From Solihabitans fulvus (GTDB lineage Bacteria; Actinomycetota; Actinomycetes; Mycobacteriales; Pseudonocardiaceae): a DNA stretch of 64,000 bases. Where the stretch lies: NCBI RefSeq assembly GCF_008386585.1, contig NZ_VUOB01000029.1, positions 1 through 64,000 on the forward strand, read 5' to 3'. Under the pieces are notes generated by a model. The model did not search any database. It was not told the DNA's origin and saw nothing but the letters and a program-made list of their open reading frames with translations. Below, in pieces: positions 46,238 to 54,196 of the stretch (positions are counted from its first letter, which is position 1; every line of letters begins with the position of its first letter). The translations under genes and the position numbers were made by a program.

Positions 46238-47970
46238 TCGCGCAGGAACTCGCGGCCTCGGGTGACGGCGGCCCACGCGTCCACCACGCCGTGCCCGTAG
46301 AAGCCGTTGAAGCTCTGCGTTCCGGTGCAGGTCGCGTCGAACTCCGCCGGCCGGCCGACGTTCACGTAGGACACCGTCGGCGGCACCGGGCAGGCCCTGG
46401 TGAACGCCGTGCCCTGGAGCACCCTGCGCACTGCGTCCGGCGCCAACGCGAGCTGGTGCGAGTGCACCCGGCTCGGCCTGCCGTACTGGCTGACGATCAG
46501 CGCGGCGACGCCGACGGCGTGCGGGGACGCCATCGAGGTGCCCTGGAGGAACTGGTAGTAGCCGCAGACCGCGCCGACGCAGTCCTTCTGCACGCCGTTC
46601 GCCGAGCCGGCCGGCGTGATCGCGCCCGTCGCGTCGATGTCGCCGTTCTTCAGCGCGACGTTGGCCGGGTACGAGGACAGGATCAGGTTCTCGTTGGTGC
46701 GGTACCAGGGCGTGCCGAAGCCGTCCCGGAACCAGCCGCCCGGCGCGGACACCGCGATGTGGTCGGTGCCGTAGCTGGAGTAGTCCGACTTGGTGGCGCT
46801 CGGGCCGAGCGCCGACACCGCGATCACCAGCGGGTCCTCGTTGGGCAGGTCGATGCAGGTCGCCTTGTCGACAGGGCGCGGGTGCGCCGCGCCCGCCGGG
46901 TAGTCCGGGCTCTGGATGTCGACGCGCGGGTTGTTGAGGTCCTCGTGGTTGTTGCCGAGGGCGCCGATCAACGTGACGCCCTTGTTGTGCGCGTAGGTCA
47001 GCGCCCGCTCGATGCCGGCGATGATCGTGCGCTGCTCGATGCGCTGCTCCGGGGTGTCGGCCGGGTTGTTGGTGCAGTTCATGTAGTACGGGTCGGCGAA
47101 GAACGACATGTTGATGACGTTGAGGCCGATGTCCGCGCCGTAGGTCAGCGCGTCGATCACCGGCTGGAGGAAGAACGTGCCGCTGGTCTGGCCGCCCCGG
47201 ATGTTCACCAGCGTCACGTTGGGCGCGACACCCGTGACGCCGTGGCCGTTGGCGGCCGCGCCGATCGTGCCGGCCACGTGCGTGCCGTGCCCGTTGCCGT
47301 CGTAGTTGGGCGGGTCGACGCAGCCGCGGAACGGGCAGGGCCCGTCGAACACCGCACCGGTCGGGTCGTTGGGGATGTCGATGGTGAAGTTGCGGGACAG
47401 CTCGTTGCTGAAGTTCGGCGCGATGTCCGGGTGCGTGCCGTCCACGCCGGTGTCCAGGATGCCGACCAGGACCCGCTTGTCGCCGGCCTGCTTGGTGTGC
47501 GCGAGGTCAGCCCTGATCATCTTCTGGCCCCACAGCTGGCCGTCCAGCGGATCGGCCCCGGCCTTGCTCGCCTCGGCGGCGCGGGCCGGTGCGGGGTTCG
47601 GCGCGGTGGTGTTCTCCCGCTCGACCGCGTCCTTGGCCGGCCGGCCCGCCGCGTCGGCCGGGGTGTGCCCGATCGGCCGGAGGTGTGCCGCGCCGACCAC
47701 GGCCGGCGACGCGGACACCGCCTCGATGAAGCCGGTGGCGGGTGCCGTCACGGTCAGCACGCCGACGGCGGTGTTCTCCTTGGTGATCCGGCCGCCCGCT
47801 GCGCGGATCGCCGCGCCCGCCGCGTCGTGGTTCGCGCCGTCCTGGAGGACGACGGTGTACTCGGTGCTCTCGCCGGACGGGGCCGCGCCCGCCCCCTGGG
47901 TCCCCAGCGTCAGCAGCGACACGGCGGTCGCCGCTGCCACCGCAAGGGACATGGCTCTGCGTCTGTTCAC
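46234..47970 (-). CDS. secreted subtilisin-like (S8) serine protease
   Basis: A 578-residue exported protease. The signal peptide (RRRAMSLAVAAATAVSLL) ends near GAGA; an I9-type propeptide (TEYTVVLQDGANHDA) follows. The catalytic triad is D173 in GILDTGVDGTHPD, H228 in NGHGTHVAG and S479 in GTSMASPHAVG. Several Cys (FRGC, MNC, ATC, KDC, VCGYY) suggest disulfides. GTG 47970 has TGGAGA at good spacing and gives a proper signal; GTG 47982 is an alternative. No C-terminal anchor. It probably acts as an extracellular nutrient protease. Confidence 0.94.
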   Translation of the reverse strand: MNRRRAMSLAVAAATAVSLLTLGTQGAGAAPSGESTEYTVVLQDGANHDAAGAAIRAAGGRITKENTAVGVLTVTAPATGFIEAVSASPAVVGAAHLRPIGHTPADAAGRPAKDAVERENTTAPNPAPARAAEASKAGADPLDGQLWGQKMIRADLAHTKQAGDKRVLVGILDTGVDGTHPDIAPNFSNELSRNFTIDIPNDPTGAVFDGPCPFRGCVDPPNYDGNGHGTHVAGTIGAAANGHGVTGVAPNVTLVNIRGGQTSGTFFLQPVIDALTYGADIGLNVINMSFFADPYYMNCTNNPADTPEQRIEQRTIIAGIERALTYAHNKGVTLIGALGNNHEDLNNPRVDIQSPDYPAGAAHPRPVDKATCIDLPNEDPLVIAVSALGPSATKSDYSSYGTDHIAVSAPGGWFRDGFGTPWYRTNENLILSSYPANVALKNGDIDATGAITPAGSANGVQKDCVGAVCGYYQFLQGTSMASPHAVGVAALIVSQYGRPSRVHSHQLALAPDAVRRVLQGTAFTRACPVPPTVSYVNVGRPAEFDATCTGTQSFNGFYGHGVVDAWAAVTRGREFLRD

Positions 47971-48332
47971 GGATGTCTCCACGAGTAGGGGCGGCCCCCA
48001 TTCGCCACCCGGGGCCGACACCCTGACAGAAAGCGAGCGCCTGCGGCAGAACCGTTTGCGCTGCGCTTTCGGACAGTCCCGGACCCGTCGCACGGACAAA
48101 GCGGTGGATCCGCCCGTCCAGTCGTACCAACGCGGGACCAAACGGGCGCTGCCGGCACCGGTGAACAACGTGGGTCAATGTCGGGAAAATAAATAACATC
48201 CGATCGGCGCGATCCGTTCAGGCTCCGCGCCCTGCTGCATCCCGACGAGTGCCATCATTGTCGGCGATAGCGCACTTCCGTATTCCTTTTCCGAAAGCCT
48301 GGCTGTCCCGATCACGCTGGGGGTTCACGCGG

Positions 48333-49433
48333 ATGCGAGCTGTGGTGTCGTTGCTGGCCTGCGGCCTGGTGTTGACGCTGTCCGGGTGCGCGGCCTCGCC
48401 CGCGACCGGCCCGGCCGGGGGCGGCGGGCCCGTGCCGAAGCCGAAGGTCGGCGTCATTCTGCCGGACACCGCCTCGTCCGCGAGATGGACGACGCAGGAT
48501 CTGCCGCAGCTGTCCCAGTCGCTGCGTTTCGCCGGGATCGAACCCGACGTGGAAAACGCGCAGGGCGACGAACAGAGCTTCGCGGACATCGCCGACAACA
48601 TGATCAGGAACAAGGTCCGCGCGTTGTTGATCACCCCACTTTCCGGCGACGGCGGTATCGCGGTGGAACGAAAGGCGAAACTGGCCGGCATTCCGGTCAT
48701 CGACTACGACCGGCTCAGCCTCGGCGGTTCGGCGGACTACTACGTCTCGTTCGACTCCGTGAACGTCGGCACGATGCAGGGTGACGGGCTGGTGCGCTGT
48801 CTCGCCGGCAGGCCGACCGCCGACATCATCGAGCTCGAGGGCGCGCCGACGGACAACAACGCCACGCTGTTCGCGCAGGGACAGCAGTCGGTGCTCGGCC
48901 CGAGGTACAACGGCGGCGGCTACCGGCTCGTGGCGAGCCAGCGGATCGACCGGTGGGACCCGCAGGTGGCCGCGCGGGTGTTCGAGCAGAACCTGGTTGG
49001 CAACGGCGGGCACGTCGACGGTGTCCTCGCGGCCAACGACGGCCTCGCCGGCGCGGTCATCGACGTGCTGCGCCGGCACGGTCTCGCCGGCAGGGTCGCG
49101 GTGACCGGGCAGGACGCCACCCTCGACGGGCTGCGGGCCGTGCTGCGCGGGGAGCAGTGCATGACGGTGTACAAGCCGGTCGTCGACGAGGCCGAGGCCG
49201 CCGCCCGGCTCGCCGCCGCGTTGGCCAAGGGCGACCGCAGCGGGGCAGACGACCTGATCACCGGCAACACCAAGGACGTGACCGGTCAGCGGGACGTGAA
49301 GTCGGTGCTGCTCGGCGTGCAGGCGGTGGCGAGGGACTCGGTGCAGCAGCTGGTCTCGGACAACGTGGTCAAGGCCGCCGACCTGTGCGCCGGCGACGTG
49401 GCGCCGTTCTGCGCGCAGGCCGGCATCGCCTGA
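48333..49433 (+). CDS. sugar ABC transporter substrate-binding lipoprotein (orphan)
   Basis: A 366-residue exported lipoprotein. The signal peptide MRAVVSLLACGLVLTLSGC ends in an LSGC lipobox. The mature part is a periplasmic-binding fold of the XylF/Peripla_BP_4 type: KVGVILPDTASSARW, ALLITPLSGDGG, VIDYDRLSLGGSADYYVSFD and LAANDGLAGAVIDVLRR. ATG 48333 begins the signal; an upstream ATG at 48249 adds a non-signal tail. No permease or ATPase gene is adjacent, so it may work with a remote transporter or as a sensor. Confidence 0.9.
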   Translation: MRAVVSLLACGLVLTLSGCAASPATGPAGGGGPVPKPKVGVILPDTASSARWTTQDLPQLSQSLRFAGIEPDVENAQGDEQSFADIADNMIRNKVRALLITPLSGDGGIAVERKAKLAGIPVIDYDRLSLGGSADYYVSFDSVNVGTMQGDGLVRCLAGRPTADIIELEGAPTDNNATLFAQGQQSVLGPRYNGGGYRLVASQRIDRWDPQVAARVFEQNLVGNGGHVDGVLAANDGLAGAVIDVLRRHGLAGRVAVTGQDATLDGLRAVLRGEQCMTVYKPVVDEAEAAARLAAALAKGDRSGADDLITGNTKDVTGQRDVKSVLLGVQAVARDSVQQLVSDNVVKAADLCAGDVAPFCAQAGIA

Positions 49434-49440
49434 GACGCGG

Positions 49441-50433
49441 TCAGTTCCACTCCCAGCACAGGCCGTAGCGCCCGGCCGGCAGGTCGACGAACGCGACGTG
49501 CGCGCTGCCGCTGGTCTCGATGCGCAGCTCGTGGTCCAGCGGGTTCGGCTGGCTGTTCTGCGGCTGCCACAGGGGATAGCAGCGGATCGGGATCGCGCTG
49601 GCGTGGAACACCGTCTGGAGCACGCAGTCCTTGGTTGGCTGGCGGAAGCCGACGTCGAACCTGGTGACCTGCTCGGGCAGGTCGGACACCTCGACCTCGT
49701 ACTCGGCGAGGAAACTCTCCCCGGCGCGCAGCGGGCGGTGGAAGATCAGCTCCGCCGCGGTCACGTCCTCCTCCTCGTCGTGCACCACGCGGCCGAGTCG
49801 GCAGTTCAGGCCGGCGGTGATGGTGAACGGCGGCGCGTCCGCGCAGTCGGCCACCATCATCACGGTCATCCGGTCGGCCCCGTCCGCCCTGGCGCGGACC
49901 ACTCGCCGCGTGGTCAGGCGGTAGCCGGTGCCGGTCGCGTCCAGCCGCAGGTCCTGGTGGTGGCTCAGGGATTCCAGCCGCTGGTTGGCGTCGGGGTCGA
50001 TCTTGGTGGAGACCACGCGCAGCGACCGGTCGCTGTGCCCCAACGCTTCCAGCGACACCGAGCCGGGAACGTGGTTGGCCCACCGCCCCCTCGGGCGCAC
50101 CGGGCCGAGCAGGGTGATCAGCGTGCCGGCCGGCAGCCGGAGGATGCGTTCGAGGGAGCCGACCGCGGCGAGCGAGCTCGGGCGCTCCGGCCGGCTGCGG
50201 CCGCGCTGCCAGTAGCTCAGGCTGGCGAGGCTGATCTGGTGACCGTCGTTGCGCAGGCGGCGCTGGATTGCCTCGAGGCTCAGCCCGCTCGCCCTGATCG
50301 CCGCGTGCAGCGCTGTGTGGAAGGGGCCGCGCCGCAACGCCTCGACCAGCTCGCGGTTGCCCGCTGGCACCGGCCGTGGGCCCGGCGCAGGCAGCACCTG
50401 CAACATCGCGGTGGCGGGGTACGTGCTCGTCAC
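49441..50433 (-). CDS. helix-turn-helix regulator with C-terminal beta-rich domain
   Basis: A 330-residue cytosolic protein. Residues 40-105 form an XRE-like helix-turn-helix (AIRASGLSLEAIQRRLRNDG, then ISLASLSYWQRGRSRPERPS) in an unusual arrangement. Residues 120-330 are beta-rich (SLRVVSTKIDPDANQRL, FTITAGLNCRLGRVVHDEEEDVTAAEL) and end in AGRYGLCWEWN. I have seen this layout in uncharacterised actinobacterial regulators but cannot name the family. GTG 50433 follows a perfect AAGGAGG. It converges on the binding-protein gene and is divergent from the S53 protease, about 1 kb away. Confidence 0.75.
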   Translation of the reverse strand: MTSTYPATAMLQVLPAPGPRPVPAGNRELVEALRRGPFHTALHAAIRASGLSLEAIQRRLRNDGHQISLASLSYWQRGRSRPERPSSLAAVGSLERILRLPAGTLITLLGPVRPRGRWANHVPGSVSLEALGHSDRSLRVVSTKIDPDANQRLESLSHHQDLRLDATGTGYRLTTRRVVRARADGADRMTVMMVADCADAPPFTITAGLNCRLGRVVHDEEEDVTAAELIFHRPLRAGESFLAEYEVEVSDLPEQVTRFDVGFRQPTKDCVLQTVFHASAIPIRCYPLWQPQNSQPNPLDHELRIETSGSAHVAFVDLPAGRYGLCWEWN

Positions 50434-51425
50434 GTTGCTGCCCTCCTTCTCGCGACCACCCGTGCCCCCGGTCGCACCAGGTGCGGCCGGGCACGCTGCT
50501 CCGGTGTGCCTCCGGCGACAACGCGGGGGTTTTCGCAGGTAATAAGCGCAGAGAATAAGTCGAGGTAAACCCCTGGGCAATGGTCAGCGAATGATCGTCT
50601 TCCTGGCGGCGAGACCGTGTTGACTTGGTGCTCCGGCGGGTGGGCCGCGCGTCGACGGCTCGAAAGGGCGTCGGAAGTCCGATCCTGACCTGGGAGTTCC
50701 CAGAGTTTGGTGATCGCCCCGCCGGTGCCGGCCGCCGTCGGGTCGACTGTCCGATATGGACTCGTGAGTCCCTTTCCATACGAAAGTAGGGTCTTGCGAT
50801 TTCCTGGTCGACAAGAAGGCTCGGCGCGATTGGTTGGACCATTCGTGTTGGTGTGATCTGCAACACTTTTTGTCACGTACGCGTGTAGTTCGCCGATGGT
50901 GATGATGGAAAGCGAAAATCACCACGGAGCGTTATCCGCTTGCCGGCACCGTGGTCATTCGCCGGGCCCGGCAGGCTCACCACGAAGAATTATCACTGGT
51001 TAACCCTCCAGTCTCTGACGGCCCTCTCGGCTGGACAAGGGTAAATATCGCACGTTCTGGTAAAGGTGGAGCGGCCAGTGTCGTCTGTGATGACTCCAGC
51101 GTCCTGAGCTGTGAAAACATGGGTTGCCTTCATTAAAACTGTGATGCATCAACGCCCGGAGGCCCTTCCGGCTTGAACTTCCGCCTGCGTTGTCTAAAAC
51201 CTCGGATCGACGCGTTCTGTCCTGAAAAACTCGTTGTTCCGAAGTGCTGCTCCGCTTGCTACGGTCAGCTCCACCGAATGCGGTGCGAAGAGCCTGCGTT
51301 CGGCGCGATCGAGAAAGAGACGCCGCCAGCTGTTCACCCCCTGCCCAGTTGGCGGCGGCCTCGCGCGTTCAACCCCTGTCGCGCGAATTCCCCTGTAGTT
51401 CACGTTTTCCCTGAGGGAGAGAACC
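50434..51425. other. ~1-kb intergenic stretch, AT-richer than the surroundings
   Basis: No convincing gene. The part from about 50870 to 51250 is notably AT-richer than flanking DNA and holds short frames (for example 50951-51136) with no ribosome-binding site or family match. It must contain promoters for both the helix-turn-helix gene and the S53 protease; its length suggests a long leader, a small RNA or a decayed insertion. Confidence 0.5.
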
Positions 51426-53561
51426 GTGAAGTTGTCGAAACGTGCCGTCGCGGCCCTGATCACGTCGGTGCCGCTGTTGGTACTGGCCACCGGGCTGACC
51501 GCCCAGGCCGATCCACAGGCGAACCTGGTGCCGCTCACGGCCAATGCGGCCCCCGGCCTTGAGCACGCCACCAAGACCGGCCCTGAGGACGCCAACAAGC
51601 AGCTCCCCGTCGCGGTCAGCCTCAACCTGCGCAACCAGGCCGAGCTCGACTCGCTGCTGGCCAAGGTCACCAACCCGCACTCCGCCGAGTACGGGCACTA
51701 CCTGACGCCGGACCAGTTCAGGGACCGCTTCGCGCCCACCCAGGCACAGGTCGACGCGGTGGCCAACCACCTGCGTGCCGCCGGCCTCAAGGTGACCGGC
51801 TCGACCGCCAACCGGCTCGCCGTCGACGCCACCGGCACCGCGACGCAGATCCAGTCGGCGTTCGGCACCTCCCTGTCCCGCTGGCACGACGCCACCCAGA
51901 ACCGGGACTTCACCGCCAACGACAGCGCGCCGAGGCTGCCGAAGGCCGTGGCCTCGCTCGTGTCCGACGTGGCCGGTCTCAACGACCACTACACCCGCCA
52001 CCACGCGCACGCGCAGACCAGCGCGCCGCACGTGGGCAGCGGGCCGTCCGGCGGCTACACCCCGGACGAGCTGCGCGGCGCCTACAACATCGACAAGTTC
52101 GTCAACGCCGGCACCGACGGCTCCGGCCAGCAGGTCGCGATGTTCGAGTTCGCCGACTACCAGCAGGCCAACATCACCGCCTACGACCAGCAGTACGGCA
52201 CCGGCTCGCCGACCCCGACCCGGCGCAACGTCGACGGCGGCAACACCACGCTCGGCAACGCGCAGGTCGAGGTCGAGCTGGACATCGAGGTCGCGCACGC
52301 CATCGCCCCCAAGGCGAACGTCGCGGTCTACGAGGCGCCGAACACCGACGCCGGCGAGGTCGACATGTGGAACGCCCTCGTGTCCGACAACGTCCCGGTG
52401 ATCTCCTCCAGCTGGGGCCAGTGCGAGCTCGACAAGAGCTCGTCGAGCATGACCGCCGTCGACAACGTGGCCAAGCAGGCCGCCGCGCAGGGACAGACCT
52501 TCCTGTCCGCCGCCGGTGACTCCGGCGCGTACGACTGCGAGCGCAACCAGGACGCCAACTCCACCAAGCTCGCCGTGGACTTCCCCGGCTCCGACCCGTA
52601 CGTGACCAGCGTCGGCGGCACCACGCTGAGCATGAACGGCACCAGCTACGGCTCGGAGACCACCTGGAACGAGTCGGGCGGCTGGTCCGGCGGTGGCGGC
52701 GTGTCCAGCGTCTTCGCCAAGCCCAGCTGGCAGACCGGTTCCGGCGTGACGAGCAGCAACAAGCGCCAGGTGCCCGACGTCTCCGCCGCGGCGGCAGGCG
52801 GCGAGTACTCGATCTACACCCAGGGTTCCTGGACCACCGTCGGCGGCACCAGCGCCGCGACCCCGCTGTGGGCCGGATACCTGACGCTGCACAACCAGAA
52901 GGCCGTCGCGGCCGGCAAGGCCAAGATCGGCGCGGCGAACGCGGCGATCTACAGCGTCGCCAACTCCAGCAGCTACGGCAGCACCTTCCACGACGTCACC
53001 AGCGGCACCAACCGCTACTACTCGGCCGGGGCGAACTTCGACCTCGCCTCGGGTTGGGGCACTCCCGTCGCCGACGCGCTGAGCACCGCGCTGCTCGGTG
53101 GCGGCAGCACCACGCCGCCGCCGTCCGGCGGGATCGCCAACGGTGACTTCGAGACGGGCAGCCTGACCGGCTGGACCGCCGCTGGCCCGACCTCGGTCGT
53201 GAACTCCGGCACCTACGCCGGGTCCTACTCGGCCCAGGTCGGCTCGGTCGACCCCGCCGGTGACTCGTCGATCGCGCAGACCTTCACCGCGCCGACCGGC
53301 ACCAGCTCGCTGTCCTTCGCCTACAACGTCGTCTGCAACGACTCGGTCACCTACGACTGGGCGACCGCGACGCTGAAGGACAACACGGCCGGCACCACCA
53401 AGACCGTGCTCGCCAAGACCTGCACGCTCGGTGCGGGCTGGAAGACCGCCAGCGCGTCCGTCGTGGCCGGCCACAGCTACACGCTGACGCTGGCCAACCA
53501 CGATGACAACTACGCAGGCGACCCGACCTACACGCTGTACGACGGCGTGAAGCTCGGCTGA
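51426..53561 (+). CDS. secreted S53 peptidase (sedolisin/kumamolisin type) with C-terminal accessory domain
   Basis: A 711-residue acid-type serine-carboxyl protease. A signal peptide is followed by a pro-kumamolisin domain (about 35-190, with NPHSAEYGHYLTPDQF). The catalytic part has E282/D286 in QVEVELDIEVAHAIAP, oxyanion D365 in SAAGDSGAYD and nucleophile S476 in GGTSAATPLWAGY. After a short GGGSTTPPPS linker, residues 575-711 form a beta-sandwich (GIANGDFETGSLTGW) like carbohydrate-binding or P-type modules. GTG 51426 follows GAGGGAGAG. The mature enzyme should be self-processed. Confidence 0.95.
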   Translation: MKLSKRAVAALITSVPLLVLATGLTAQADPQANLVPLTANAAPGLEHATKTGPEDANKQLPVAVSLNLRNQAELDSLLAKVTNPHSAEYGHYLTPDQFRDRFAPTQAQVDAVANHLRAAGLKVTGSTANRLAVDATGTATQIQSAFGTSLSRWHDATQNRDFTANDSAPRLPKAVASLVSDVAGLNDHYTRHHAHAQTSAPHVGSGPSGGYTPDELRGAYNIDKFVNAGTDGSGQQVAMFEFADYQQANITAYDQQYGTGSPTPTRRNVDGGNTTLGNAQVEVELDIEVAHAIAPKANVAVYEAPNTDAGEVDMWNALVSDNVPVISSSWGQCELDKSSSSMTAVDNVAKQAAAQGQTFLSAAGDSGAYDCERNQDANSTKLAVDFPGSDPYVTSVGGTTLSMNGTSYGSETTWNESGGWSGGGGVSSVFAKPSWQTGSGVTSSNKRQVPDVSAAAAGGEYSIYTQGSWTTVGGTSAATPLWAGYLTLHNQKAVAAGKAKIGAANAAIYSVANSSSYGSTFHDVTSGTNRYYSAGANFDLASGWGTPVADALSTALLGGGSTTPPPSGGIANGDFETGSLTGWTAAGPTSVVNSGTYAGSYSAQVGSVDPAGDSSIAQTFTAPTGTSSLSFAYNVVCNDSVTYDWATATLKDNTAGTTKTVLAKTCTLGAGWKTASASVVAGHSYTLTLANHDDNYAGDPTYTLYDGVKLG

Positions 53562-53574
53562 CCGAACCCCGATC

Positions 53575-53614
53575 ACGACGATGGCCTCCCCGCGCGCGGG
53601 GAGGCCATCGTCGT
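53575..53614. terminator. 40-bp perfect palindrome, bidirectional terminator
   Basis: ACGACGATGGCCTCCCCGCG (53575-53594) is followed directly by its exact reverse complement (53595-53614). It lies between the convergent stops of the S53 protease (53561) and the zinc-ribbon gene (53623). Confidence 0.9.
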
Positions 53615-53622
53615 CGTTGGTG

Positions 53623-54006
53623 TCAGCGCTGCTGCTGGCCCCACGGCTGCTGCTGCTGTTGCTGCTGGCCCGCCCACGGCTGCTGGGGTTGCTGCTGGCC
53701 CCACTGCTGCTGAGGCTGCTGCTGGCCGGCCCACGGCTGCTGGGGCTGCGGCTCCTGCATGGCGGGCGACTGAGCCTGGGCGACGAGCTGGTCGGCCTGC
53801 TCGCGCGAGATCTCGTAGGACAGCCCGCAGAAGGTGCACTGGAGGGAGTGCTTCCTGCTGATCGGGAACAGCGGGATGAAGAACAGCGTGAACTTCGTGG
53901 TCCTGCGCCGCAGCGAGTGCGCGGACGGGTTGTGACACCCGCTGCACACCAGGTTGAGCATGGCCAGCTGGGCCATGTAGGTGCGCCATCCCCAGATCAA
54001 CAACAA
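53623..54006 (-). CDS. zinc-ribbon protein with glutamine-rich tail
   Basis: About 127 residues. The N-terminus LLLIWGWRTYMAQLAMLNLVCSGCHNPSAH and the later SLQCTFCGLSY give two CxxC pairs, a membrane-proximal zinc ribbon common in actinobacteria; a hydrophobic FTLFFIPLFPISRK lies between. The last 45 residues are almost only Gln, Pro, Trp, Gly (QPWAGQQQPQQQWGQQQ), a low-complexity, prion-like tail. The start is a TTG at 54006 (or 54003/54000) behind GAGGAAAGGA; no ATG fits. It is divergent from the STAND gene, 190 bases apart. Confidence 0.8.
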   Translation of the reverse strand: MLLIWGWRTYMAQLAMLNLVCSGCHNPSAHSLRRRTTKFTLFFIPLFPISRKHSLQCTFCGLSYEISREQADQLVAQAQSPAMQEPQPQQPWAGQQQPQQQWGQQQPQQPWAGQQQQQQQPWGQQQR

Positions 54007-54196
54007 GGCCGAGTCCTTTCCTCGCGGCGCCCTGCCGGCGCCGAGTTTCGGACGGCAGTGTGCCTTTCCGGGTTCCCCGCGCCCAACTTTTTGTTTCGGC
54101 CGACGCGCCGCTGCCACGGTCGGTGACGACGGATGTCCCGCGCGTGACAACCTGGGTACGCTGGCGGCGCGATCTTGTGGGCTGTGGGGAGGGCTG

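Noticed and set aside
50430..50876. Minus-strand frame upstream of the helix-turn-helix gene
   Set aside because: It overlaps that gene's start in another frame, and lacks a ribosome-binding site and any domain.
53575..53614. Attachment site or insertion-sequence end
   Set aside because: Perfect palindrome lies between two convergent stops, which is fully explained by a bidirectional terminator; no transposase or integrase gene is present.
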